DNA from: Croceibacterium sp. TMG7-5b_MA50
GTDB taxonomy: Bacteria > Pseudomonadota > Alphaproteobacteria > Sphingomonadales > Sphingomonadaceae
Direction: 5' to 3'
Length of the DNA: 64,000 nucleotides
NCBI RefSeq assembly: GCF_039830145.1
Contig: NZ_CP156082.1
Location: forward strand, 1,258,001 to 1,322,000
In this document: positions 54,133 through 62,149 of the stretch, piece after piece
How the letters are laid out: each line of letters begins with the position of its first letter
Numbering within the stretch: the stretch's first letter is position 1
Made by a program: the position numbers and the translations under genes
The notes under the pieces: generated by a model
The model's database searches: none
The model's input: the letters and a program-made list of their open reading frames with translations, nothing else
What the model was told of the DNA's origin: nothing

Positions 54133-54737
54133 CCGGGGTAAGGCTTTGCCTTGAGCAGGCTGGCAAGATGCGCGGCATTGCCGGCGACCATGGAAGCGGT
54201 CTTGCTCACTTTGTCGGGCACCGTGTCCAAGTCCTTGAAGTTGGTCGAGCCCATCGCCTCCCCCACCCAGTAGCAGGCGGCGACCGCCGGGATCGTCCAG
54301 CCGGTGTCGTTGAGCGACTGGAACAATTGTGCGCTGCTCCAATGCGCGCCGTCCTCGTTGCCGACGATCGCCGCGACCGCAACCTTGCCATAGCTGGGCA
54401 TGCGGCCCGCATCGTCGGTCTCGTCCAGGAAGGCATCCATCCGCTCCAGCACGCGCTTGGCGATCGAGCCGATCTGGCCCATCCAGATGGGACCGCCGAA
54501 GATCAGGATGTCATGCGCCAGGATTCTCACCCGCAGGGCCGGCCAGTCGTCGCCCTCCCCTTCGTCTGACGTGACGCCTGGCTTCACATTGTAGTCGGCG
54601 ATGCGCAGCACCTCCGCCACTTCAACATCGTGCTGCTTGAAGGCGTCGGCGAGCACGCCGATCATCCGGTCGGTGCTGCTGTCCTCCCCGCTGCTCGGCT
54701 TCAGGGTGCAGTTGATGGCGATGGCACTGACAGACAT
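54126..54737 (-). CDS. Flavodoxin-like NAD(P)H-dependent FMN reductase family protein
   Basis: 203 residues with a flavodoxin fold: phosphate-binding loop NCTLKPSSGEDSSTDRMIG near the N-terminus, GGPIWMGQIGSIAKRVLERMD for the isoalloxazine, and VGNEDGAHW. It probably reduces quinones or flavins. The ATG at 54737 is 7 bases after GGGAG, which is also the 3' arm of the atp operon terminator, so readthrough transcripts would hide this ribosome site. Overlaps gloB by 7 bases at the 3' ends. Confidence 0.82.
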   Translation of the reverse strand: MSVSAIAINCTLKPSSGEDSSTDRMIGVLADAFKQHDVEVAEVLRIADYNVKPGVTSDEGEGDDWPALRVRILAHDILIFGGPIWMGQIGSIAKRVLERMDAFLDETDDAGRMPSYGKVAVAAIVGNEDGAHWSSAQLFQSLNDTGWTIPAVAACYWVGEAMGSTNFKDLDTVPDKVSKTASMVAGNAAHLASLLKAKPYPGQ

Positions 54738-54739
54738 GC

Positions 54740-54773
54740 AAAAACTCCCGCGCTGATTGTGTCAGCACGGGAG
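54740..54773 (-). terminator. Intrinsic terminator of the F0 ATP synthase operon
   Basis: On the minus strand CTCCCG-T-GCTGA pairs with TCAGC-G-CGGGAG around CACAA and is followed by TTTTT, 42 bases after the atpF stop. The T-run ends 2 bases before the flavodoxin ATG. Confidence 0.85.
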
Positions 54774-54814
54774 CGTCTGGTTGCGGTGAACGGTTCCGAA
54801 AGAACCGGTTGGGA

Positions 54815-55387
54815 TCAGAGAGCGGCGATCGCCTCGTCCACCAGCCGGCGGTCGGCCCCGGCATCGTGGCGCTGCGCAATCAGGTCGCGGCTGGCCTGCG
54901 TCGCCGCACGGGCGGCATGGCTGCGAAGTTCTTCCACGGCGGCGCGTTCGGCGGCGGCGATCTTGTCCGTGGCCATCTGCTCGCGTCTTGCGATCAGTGC
55001 GGTGGTGTCATCCTCCGCCTGGCTCACGATGGCGTCGGCTTCGCGCCGCGCATTGGCCAGCATGTTGGCCGCGTCCTGCTCCGCGCCGGCGATGCGGCGG
55101 GCATATTCGTCGCGCAGGGTCTCGGCCTCGGCACGCAGCTTCTTCGCCTCGTCCAGCTGAGTGCGGATCGCGGCGATGCGGCCGTCCAGCCCGCCGGCAA
55201 TCTTGCGGTGCACCTTGGCGCCGAAGAACGCCACCAGCAGCAGGATCAGCATGGCGATCGACACCCACTGGAACGGCGCTAGGCCGAGCAGAGCGGGTTC
55301 GACATGAACGGTATGACCGTCGGCCGTGGTCGCATGCAGCGCCGGATCGGCCTCGCTCGTGGCGAAGACGTGGGGGGCGTTAGCCAT
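54815..55387 (-). CDS. atpF: ATP synthase F0 subunit b
   Basis: Peripheral stalk subunit. 190 residues: N-terminal extension, one membrane helix (WVSIAMLILLLVAFFGAKVHRKI) and a long charged coiled coil (LDEAKKLRAEAETLRDEYARRI... RREADAIVSQAEDD). ATG 55387 overlaps the stop of the b' gene by 8 bases. Last gene of the F0 operon. Confidence 0.93.
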   Translation of the reverse strand: MANAPHVFATSEADPALHATTADGHTVHVEPALLGLAPFQWVSIAMLILLLVAFFGAKVHRKIAGGLDGRIAAIRTQLDEAKKLRAEAETLRDEYARRIAGAEQDAANMLANARREADAIVSQAEDDTTALIARREQMATDKIAAAERAAVEELRSHAARAATQASRDLIAQRHDAGADRRLVDEAIAAL

Positions 55388-55874
55388 GGACCAGAACCTT
55401 CCTGACGGCATCATGCGCCGCGCCGCCATCGACATCGATGCCGGCCACGCGCGCGACGATGTCCCGCGTCGCCTCGCTCGCCACCTGCTCGATCTCGGCC
55501 GCCGCGGCGGACCGGGCGGTTTCGATCCGCTGTTCGGCCTCGTTCAGGCGAGCGTCGAGCGTGGCCCTTACGCCCGCGAGCCGCTGCTCGGCAGCGCGCT
55601 TGGCACCGTCACGGGCTTCGTTGACCAGCGCCTGTGCCGCCTCGCGATTGGCGGTTTCCCGCGTGCGCCAGGCCTCTTCCCGCGCATCCGCCTCGTCACG
55701 CGCGCCCTGCGCGGCGGCGAGGTCGTCGGCGATGCGGGCATCGCGCGTGGTCATGGTGTCCATGACCCGGGGCACCATGCCGCGGCCGATGATGAAGAAT
55801 GCCAGGGCGAAGATCACCAGCAGCCAGAAGATCTGGCTGGAATAGGTGCCTGCGAGCTGTTCGATCTGGGGCAT
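55380..55874 (-). CDS. atpF': ATP synthase F0 subunit b'
   Basis: Second stalk subunit, as in alphaproteobacteria and phototrophs that carry b and b' separately. 164 residues: MPQIEQLAGTYSSQIFWLL, membrane helix VIFALAFFIIGRGMVPRV, then a coiled coil ending in AAAEIEQVASEATRDIVARVAG. About 88 bases after atpE. Confidence 0.92.
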   Translation of the reverse strand: MPQIEQLAGTYSSQIFWLLVIFALAFFIIGRGMVPRVMDTMTTRDARIADDLAAAQGARDEADAREEAWRTRETANREAAQALVNEARDGAKRAAEQRLAGVRATLDARLNEAEQRIETARSAAAAEIEQVASEATRDIVARVAGIDVDGGAAHDAVRKVLVHG

Positions 55875-55962
55875 GGGTCGCCTAGCCGGTGTGAACTGTC
55901 ATCGGGTCAGCCGCCACCCGGCGCCGTTGCTGGCACCGGGTGGGCGACGGACATTCACGTGC

Positions 55963-56187
55963 TTACTGGAAGATCAGCAGCGCGGCGATGACGAAGGCGA
56001 GCAGGCCCAGCAGCTCCGCACCGGCGAAGCCGATGAACAGGCGGCCCTGCTGCGCGTCGGCGGCGCCGGGGTTGCGCAGCGCGCCTTCGAGGAACTTGGC
56101 GAACACGTTGCCCACGCCGATGGAGGCGAGACCAGCACCGATCGCGGCGAAACCTGCACCGAGCAGCTTGGCGGCTTCAGGATCCAT
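55963..56187 (-). CDS. atpE: ATP synthase F0 subunit c
   Basis: Proton-carrying ring subunit, 74 residues, two membrane helices. Gly-rich first helix (GAGFAAIGAGLASIGVG), polar loop RNPGA, and the essential carboxylate Glu58 in GFAGAELLGL. A proton-type rather than clear Na+-type ring. Follows atpB after 36 bases. Confidence 0.96.
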   Translation of the reverse strand: MDPEAAKLLGAGFAAIGAGLASIGVGNVFAKFLEGALRNPGAADAQQGRLFIGFAGAELLGLLAFVIAALLIFQ

Positions 56188-56223
56188 GATTAACTCCTTT
56201 GAAGAAACAGATGATTGAACAGG

Positions 56224-57018
56224 TCAGTGAAGGTTTTCAGCGTCGTTGATATACAGCGACGTCAGAAGGGCGAAGACATAGGCCTGAATGCCGGCCACCA
56301 GGATCTCCAGCGCGCAGATGCCGACCATCAGCGCCAGGCTGGGCAGCCCGATGAAGATGCCATAGCCAATGCCGGCATTGCCGCCGCTGATGACGAAGGA
56401 CGACAGCACTTCCAGCAGCACGTGCCCGGCCATCATGGCCACGAACAGTCGCAGACCCAGGCTGAACGGCCGCACCATGAAGGAGATCAGTTCGATCGGC
56501 GCGATGATCGGCGCCATCCACCATGGCGTGCCGTGCGGCAGGAACAGGCTGAAGAAGTGCAGGCCGTGCTTGGCGAAGCCGACGATCAGCACGATGGAGA
56601 AGCTCATCACCGCCAGCACGCCGGTCACGGTGAAGTGGCTGGTGAAGGTGAATGGATGCACACCCACGATGCCCAGCGGCATCAGGCCCAGCATGTTGGC
56701 GAACAGGATGAACATGAACAGCGTGAAGATGTAGGGCACGTATTTGCGCCCGGCCGGGCCGATATTGGCTGCCAGCATGTCGTCGATGAAGCCGGTGAAG
56801 CTTTCGACCGCCATCTGCCAGCGCCCCGGCACCAACGACCGCTTCATCCCGCCCAGCATGAACAGCCACAGCACAACGGCGCTGATGGCCATCCACAGCG
56901 CACTGTTCGTGAAGGCGATGTTGTAGCCTGCGAGCTGCCAGTCAGCAGAGCCGAACAGCGGCTCGATCGTGAACTGGTGCATCGGATCGACCTTGGCCGG
57001 TTCGGCTGCCACGCTCAT
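56224..57018 (-). CDS. atpB: ATP synthase F0 subunit a
   Basis: Stator channel subunit, 264 residues. N-terminal MHQFTIEPLF, several membrane helices, and the essential Arg in SLGLRLFVAMMAGHVLL; C-terminal LEILVAGIQAYVFALLTSLYI. ATG 57018 (MSVAAEPAKVDPMHQF) is preferred; 57048 is ten codons upstream. Confidence 0.95.
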   Translation of the reverse strand: MSVAAEPAKVDPMHQFTIEPLFGSADWQLAGYNIAFTNSALWMAISAVVLWLFMLGGMKRSLVPGRWQMAVESFTGFIDDMLAANIGPAGRKYVPYIFTLFMFILFANMLGLMPLGIVGVHPFTFTSHFTVTGVLAVMSFSIVLIVGFAKHGLHFFSLFLPHGTPWWMAPIIAPIELISFMVRPFSLGLRLFVAMMAGHVLLEVLSSFVISGGNAGIGYGIFIGLPSLALMVGICALEILVAGIQAYVFALLTSLYINDAENLH

Positions 57019-57098
57019 GTCCCCGTTTGATGACGCCGGAAAAAGCACGGCGTCGCTTAGTCAGTCGGCGCCTTTTCCAAACCCTGCCCCTGCAGGGT

Positions 57099-57416
57099 TC
57101 AGTCCGGGCGCCGGCTCGAAATCCGGATGATGTTCCTGAAGGCCACCACTATCCCCAGGGACAGCATGACCAACAGACCCCAGGGCTTGGTCCCGGCGAA
57201 GTGGTCGATCACCCAGCCAATCACCGCACCACCCAGGATCCCGCCCAGCAGTTCCGCCAGCACCCGGTTGCCCAGCTTGTAGGAAGCGTCGGCGCCGGTA
57301 CCGCGCGGACGGTTGCGCTGCTCTTCGCGCTCCTGCGCGGCCTTCAGCCGTGCACCGAGCGCGTCGATCCTCGCATCCCCCTCGACAGGTTCCCGTGCGG
57401 ACTGGTCATCGTTCAT
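57099..57416 (-). CDS. atpI: F0F1 ATP synthase assembly protein AtpI/AtpZ-like
   Basis: 105 residues: charged N-terminal helix, then two membrane helices (LAELLGGILGGAVIGWVIDHF and WGLLVMLSLGIVVAFRNIIRI). AtpI-type proteins help c-ring assembly. First gene of the F0 operon, 80 bases before atpB; the operon promoter should lie in 57417-57528. Confidence 0.9.
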   Translation of the reverse strand: MNDDQSAREPVEGDARIDALGARLKAAQEREEQRNRPRGTGADASYKLGNRVLAELLGGILGGAVIGWVIDHFAGTKPWGLLVMLSLGIVVAFRNIIRISSRRPD

Positions 57417-57528
57417 GTCCGGTTCCCTTCCATTGGGGCACGGGCATGACAGACGGCCTGCCCGCCAGGGGCGCCGACCCCTTAGGCGGGCTTCAATCCC
57501 GCGTCAACCGCGCCACAGGTGCGATACC

Positions 57529-58272
57529 TTACCTTGCGAGCAATCCTCGCGCGCGCAATGAGACATGCTGCCCCCGTCCAACGATTACATGGTCATGCAG
57601 GGTGATGCCCATGGCGTGCGCCACGTCGGCGATTTGGTGCGTCAGCTCGATATCGGCGCGGCTTGGCTCCGGATTGCCGCTGGGGTGGTTGTGCACCAGG
57701 ATCAGCGCCGCAGCCCCGATATTGGCGCCCTTCAGCACCACTTCCCGCGCATAGACGGCCGCACCGTCCACCGTGCCGTTGCCGAAATTGTGATCGTCGA
57801 TCAGGCCGTTGCGCGAATCCAGGTACAGCACGCGCACCCGCTCCGTCGTCAGGTGCGCCATGTCGATGGACAGATAGTCGATCAGCGCCTGCCAGTTGGC
57901 CAGCACCGGGCGGGCGCGCGCCTGCCCCTGCGCCATGCGCCGCGCCGCCACCGCCGCGATGCGCAGCGCGCCGATCGCGCCCTCCCCCATGCCCTTGACC
58001 TGCCGCAACAGGATCGGGTCTGCGTCCAGCACGCCGGCCAGGCTGCCAAACCGGCGCAGCAGGTCCTTCGCCAGCGGCTTGGTATCGCCGCGCGGATTGG
58101 CGCCGAACAACAGGAACTCGACGATCTCGTAATCGGCCAGCGCGTCCGGTCCGCCGGTCAGCAGCCGTTGCCGCAGGCGCGCGCGATGGCCCGCCGCGCC
58201 GTCAGCCGCACGCACCGGCGCCGCGGGTGGCTCATCAAGGGGCAGAAGCGGCGCGGCCATCGGATCGTGCAT
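57529..58272 (-). CDS. radC: RadC-like JAB-domain protein
   Basis: JAMM-fold protein of the RadC family. Helix-hairpin-helix-like first half (RHRARLRQRLLTGGPDALADYEIVEFLLFG... VKGMGEGAIGALRIAAVAAR) and the metal motif HNHPSGNPEPSRADIELT. The catalytic or DNA role of chromosomal RadC is unsettled. Starts at 58284, 58272 and 58260 are all possible; 58272 is a compromise. Only about 35 bases separate it from the divergent ydbH start. Confidence 0.88.
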   Translation of the reverse strand: MHDPMAAPLLPLDEPPAAPVRAADGAAGHRARLRQRLLTGGPDALADYEIVEFLLFGANPRGDTKPLAKDLLRRFGSLAGVLDADPILLRQVKGMGEGAIGALRIAAVAARRMAQGQARARPVLANWQALIDYLSIDMAHLTTERVRVLYLDSRNGLIDDHNFGNGTVDGAAVYAREVVLKGANIGAAALILVHNHPSGNPEPSRADIELTHQIADVAHAMGITLHDHVIVGRGQHVSLRARGLLAR

Positions 58273-58307
58273 TGCCTTTGGCATGGCTTGCTTGCAAGTG
58301 GACCGCA

Positions 58308-61300
58308 ATGGCCGACGACGCCGCACCCTCGCCTGCTGCCTCCGAGCCAACGCCTGCGGCGCCACCGGCGCGTCGCGTCGGCTGCTGGGCCGCCATCGGC
58401 ATGCTGGTGCTGCTGGTGGCGGGCCTGCTGGTGGTGTGGCTGAACCGCGAACGGATCGCTGGCGACATCATCACCGACCTGCTGAACGACAATCGCATCC
58501 AGGCGACCTACGATATCGAGCGGATCGGCCCGACCGAGCAAATCCTCACGAACGTGGTCATCGGCGATCCGGCCCGCCCCGACATGACGGTGGAGCGGAT
58601 CGTCGCGCGTATCGGTCCGCGCATCGGCACTCCGGTGCTGGAGTCCGTTCGTCTCGTGCGACCGCGCCTTTATGGCAGCTACCGCGACGGCCGGCTCAGC
58701 TTCGGCACGTTGGACCGGCTGCTGTTCGAAGGGCACAGCGCTGAGCCGTTCACCCTGCCCGACCTCGACGTGGCGCTGGAGGATGGCGGCGCATTGCTGG
58801 TGGGAGATGATGGGCGCATCGGCTTCAGCCTGTCGGGCAGCGGCTGGCTGCGCGACGGCTGGCGCGGGGAACTGGCGGCGATCGCCCCCCGCTGGCAGCA
58901 GGAAGGCTGTACCGCGGCGAACGCCGAACTGTACGGCCGACTGGAGATCCGCAACGCCCGCCCCTCTCTCGTCGGGCCGCTGCGCATGGATCGCCTCGCC
59001 TGCCCCGCAGCCGGTATTGCGCTGGCGAACGTGACCGCCCCCGTACAATTGCTGGCGGAGCAGGCGCTGGATGGCGTCAGCGGCCGCGCCCGCTTGCAGA
59101 CCGGGGCCGCCAACCTGCCGCAGGTGACACTCGCCGGCACCCGGTCCGACCTGCGCTTCACCTGGGCGCGGCGTGCGCTGACGGCGGCCTTCGACCTGTC
59201 GGGGGAGCGGCTGCGCGCCGACGGCGTCCAGGTCGCGGCGCTGACGCTGGAAGGTGCGCTGCGCACCCGCGACGGGCTTGCCCGCATGGAGCTGGAGGCG
59301 GACGCCACCGCCACCGGGATCGCCTCCGGCCCGGCGATCGACCGCACGCTTGGCGGAGTGCAGGCGAACACCCGCGGCACGCTATTGTATCCGCTGCTCG
59401 GCCGGTTACGGGCGGTGCTGGCGCGGGAGGCGCGTGGCAGTTCCCTCTCGGCACAGCTGATCGCCCGCCGCACCCCGCAGGAAGGGGAATCGGCGAACCT
59501 GTCGCTGCTGGTTCCCTCCGCCCGGCTACGCGGCGGCAGCGGCGATACGCTGCTGCGGGTATCGCGCGCGCAACTGGCGACAGGCGGCGGCCGGCCGCTG
59601 CGCTGGTCGGGCAATCTGCTGACCGGCGGCGACCTGCCGCGCATCACCGGACGGCTGGAGCAGGCACCCGGCGGCCGGTTGGAACTGGTGGCCAGCATGG
59701 CGCCCTACCGCTTCGGTGGTTCAAGCCTGGCGGTGCCGCGCCTGCGGCTGGCGCAGGGCCGGGGCGGCATGCTCAGCTTCACCGGCGCGCTCGCGGCCAG
59801 CGGGCCACTGCCCGGCGGCAGCGCGCGCAACCTGCTGCTGCCGCTGGACGGGGATTGGTCGCGCACCGCCGGGCTCAGCCTGTGGCGCGGCTGCACGCCC
59901 GTCCGCTTCGACCGGCTGGCCTATGCCAATCTCTCGCTCGATCGTCGCCAACTGACCCTGTGCCCGCCGCGCGGTCGGGCCATCCTGCGCCTGCCGCCCG
60001 GCGGCGCGCTGCAACTGGCGGCGGGGGCCCCGGAACTGCAATTGAGCGGCCGACTGGGCGAGACGCCGATCACGCTGGCCACCGGCCCGGTCGGCTTCGC
60101 CTGGCCCGGCACGCTTACCGCCCGCGCGGTTAACGTGGCGCTCGGCCCGGCGGAGACTGCGACCCGCTTCGTACTGACCGACCTGACCGCGCAACTGGGG
60201 CAGGAGATTGCCGGCACCTTCGTGGGCACGGATGTGCTTCTCAATGCGGTCCCGCTCGACATCCGTGATGCGGCGGGCCGCTGGACCTATGCCGGCGGAC
60301 GCCTGCAATTGAGCGAGGCGGCCTTCCGGCTGGAGGATCGCGCGCCGGTCGACCGGTTCAACCCGCTGGTGGCGCGCGATGCCGGCCTGACCCTGCAGGA
60401 CAACCGCATAACTGCCGATGCGCTGCTACGCGAACCTGCCAGTGACCGGGCGGTGACCCGCGTCGCCATCGCGCACGATCTGACATTCGGCAGCGGGCGG
60501 GCTGACCTGGCGGTGGACGGCATCACCTTCGACAAGGAGCTGCAGCCGGTGGCGCTGACCCCGCTGGCGCTGGGCGTGGTGGCCGACGTGGCGGGGACGG
60601 TCACGGGCGCCGGACGGATCGACTGGAACGCCTCTGGCGTCAGCAGCAGCGGCACCTTTACCACCGACGATCTCGACCTTGCCGCCGCCTTTGGCCCGGT
60701 GACGGGCGCATCGGGCACCATCGCCTTCTCCGACCTCCTCGGCCTCACCACCGCGCCGGATCAGGTGCTGCGCGTCGCCAGCGTGAATCCCGGTATCGAG
60801 GTGACGGACGGCGTCGTGCGCTATCAGCTCCGCAACGGCGAGACACTGGAGGTGCTGGGCGGGCGCTGGCCGTTCTTCGGCGGCACGCTGGTGATGCAGC
60901 CCACCGCCATCACCTTCGGCAAGCCGGAGGTGCGGCGCTACACGTTCGAGATCACCGGCCTCGATGCCGGCCGCTTTGTCACCAATTTCGGCCTGTCGAA
61001 CCTGTCGGCCACCGGCACGTTCGACGGCACCCTGCCGATCGTCTTCGACGCGGACGGCAATGGTCGCGTGGATAGCGGCCTGCTGATGTCGAACGCGCCC
61101 GGCGGCAACGTCTCCTACATCGGCGAACTGACCTACGAGGACCTGTCCCCGATCGCGAACTTCGCGTTCGATTCGCTGCGCTCGCTCAATTACGAGCAGA
61201 TGAGCATCCAGCTCGATGGCAGCCTGACCGGGGAGATCATCACGCGCGTCAGCTTCGACGGGATCAGCCAGGGCGAAGGCACCAGCAGCAATTTCGTTAC

Positions 61301-61511
61301 CCGCAAGCTTGCCAGCCTGCCGCTGCGGTTCGTTGTGAATGTCCGCGCGCCCTTCCTGGCGCTGATCGGCTCGGTCCGCTCGCTCTACGATCCCACCGCC
61401 ATCCGCGACCCGCGCACGCTGGGCCTGCTCGGCCCGGCTACTCGGCCGGTCGATGACACTGCACGGCCCGGCGCGGATATTCAGCCTTCTGAAAGTGAGC
61501 CCATGCCATGA
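58308..61511 (+). CDS. ydbH: YdbH-like AsmA-family intermembrane lipid transport protein
   Basis: 1067 residues. One N-terminal membrane helix (CWAAIGMLVLLVAGLLVVWL) anchors it in the inner membrane; the rest is a long repeating beta structure that in AsmA-like proteins forms a groove across the periplasm. The C-terminal part (GLSNLSATGTFDGTLPIVFDADGNGRVDSG, PGGNVSYIGELTYEDLSPIANFAFDSLRSLNYEQM) matches the YdbH (dicarboxylate-transport-named) domain. In E. coli YdbH with YnbE carries phospholipid to the outer membrane, redundant with TamB and YhdP. Stop overlaps the ynbE start (ATGA). Confidence 0.88.
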   Translation: MADDAAPSPAASEPTPAAPPARRVGCWAAIGMLVLLVAGLLVVWLNRERIAGDIITDLLNDNRIQATYDIERIGPTEQILTNVVIGDPARPDMTVERIVARIGPRIGTPVLESVRLVRPRLYGSYRDGRLSFGTLDRLLFEGHSAEPFTLPDLDVALEDGGALLVGDDGRIGFSLSGSGWLRDGWRGELAAIAPRWQQEGCTAANAELYGRLEIRNARPSLVGPLRMDRLACPAAGIALANVTAPVQLLAEQALDGVSGRARLQTGAANLPQVTLAGTRSDLRFTWARRALTAAFDLSGERLRADGVQVAALTLEGALRTRDGLARMELEADATATGIASGPAIDRTLGGVQANTRGTLLYPLLGRLRAVLAREARGSSLSAQLIARRTPQEGESANLSLLVPSARLRGGSGDTLLRVSRAQLATGGGRPLRWSGNLLTGGDLPRITGRLEQAPGGRLELVASMAPYRFGGSSLAVPRLRLAQGRGGMLSFTGALAASGPLPGGSARNLLLPLDGDWSRTAGLSLWRGCTPVRFDRLAYANLSLDRRQLTLCPPRGRAILRLPPGGALQLAAGAPELQLSGRLGETPITLATGPVGFAWPGTLTARAVNVALGPAETATRFVLTDLTAQLGQEIAGTFVGTDVLLNAVPLDIRDAAGRWTYAGGRLQLSEAAFRLEDRAPVDRFNPLVARDAGLTLQDNRITADALLREPASDRAVTRVAIAHDLTFGSGRADLAVDGITFDKELQPVALTPLALGVVADVAGTVTGAGRIDWNASGVSSSGTFTTDDLDLAAAFGPVTGASGTIAFSDLLGLTTAPDQVLRVASVNPGIEVTDGVVRYQLRNGETLEVLGGRWPFFGGTLVMQPTAITFGKPEVRRYTFEITGLDAGRFVTNFGLSNLSATGTFDGTLPIVFDADGNGRVDSGLLMSNAPGGNVSYIGELTYEDLSPIANFAFDSLRSLNYEQMSIQLDGSLTGEIITRVSFDGISQGEGTSSNFVTRKLASLPLRFVVNVRAPFLALIGSVRSLYDPTAIRDPRTLGLLGPATRPVDDTARPGADIQPSESEPMP

Positions 61512-61723
61512 CGCTGCTTGAATTGACCTGCCGGCATCCGCATCTTGCCTACCGGATCTGGCCGGTCCCGCTGTCCGCGATGCTGCTTGCCGGCTGCATC
61601 ACGGTCAACGCGCCGGAGGAGCCGATCGTGATCGAGCTGAATATCAACATCAAACAGGAAGTGATCTATCGCCTTGCCGAAGATGCCGGCAGCGCGATCG
61701 AACAGAACCAAGAGATCTTCTGA
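61508..61723 (+). CDS. ynbE: YnbE-family outer-membrane lipoprotein
   Basis: 71 residues: signal ending in the lipobox LLAGC, then a short mature peptide (ITVNAPEEPIVIELNINIKQEVIYRL). In E. coli YnbE sits in the outer membrane and completes the YdbH bridge by beta-strand extension. The signal region here starts with an unusually long polar stretch (MTLLELTCRHPHLAYRIW); the ATGA overlap with ydbH supports this start. Coupled to ydbL by TGATG. Confidence 0.88.
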   Translation: MTLLELTCRHPHLAYRIWPVPLSAMLLAGCITVNAPEEPIVIELNINIKQEVIYRLAEDAGSAIEQNQEIF

Positions 61724-62109
61724 TGACCACCATCCGTTCCCTTGCAATTGCCCTTCCCGCGCTGGTGGCGCTCGCATTCGCGGCCCCCGCAGCGGCGCAG
61801 CGCGATCCCGCGTACGAAGCTGCGCGCGCCGCGGGCACCGTGGGTGAGCGGACGGACGGCTACCTCGCGGTGATCGGCGGCGGCGATGCCGCGCTGCGCA
61901 AGATGGTGGACGACATCAACATCCGGCGTCGCGCGATCTTCGCCCGCCGCGCGCAGGCCGAAGGCGCCACGATGGAGGAATACAGCTTCACCGCCGGCTG
62001 CCTGACCATCGCCCGCACCCAGCCGGGCGAGAAGTATCAGGCGCCGGACGGCAGCTGGCAGACCCGCGGCAATGGCGCGCCGGTCCGCGACAGCCGCTGC
62101 CCGGGCTGA
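61723..62109 (+). CDS. ydbL: YdbL-family (DUF1318) periplasmic protein
   Basis: 128 residues with a signal peptide ending AAAAQ. DUF1318 features: AYEAARAAGTVGERTDGYLAVI, LRKMVDDINIRRRAIFARRAQAEGATMEEYSFTAG, then a short tail with a Cys pair (AGCLTIA...SRCPG). In E. coli YdbL is a periplasmic helper of the YdbH-YnbE complex. The C-terminal tail (APDGSWQTRG) is longer than I expect for E. coli YdbL. Confidence 0.88.
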   Translation: MTTIRSLAIALPALVALAFAAPAAAQRDPAYEAARAAGTVGERTDGYLAVIGGGDAALRKMVDDINIRRRAIFARRAQAEGATMEEYSFTAGCLTIARTQPGEKYQAPDGSWQTRGNGAPVRDSRCPG

Positions 62110-62149
62110 ACCCGACTCCGGCCGTCGCGGTTCGACACTCCCCGACCAC

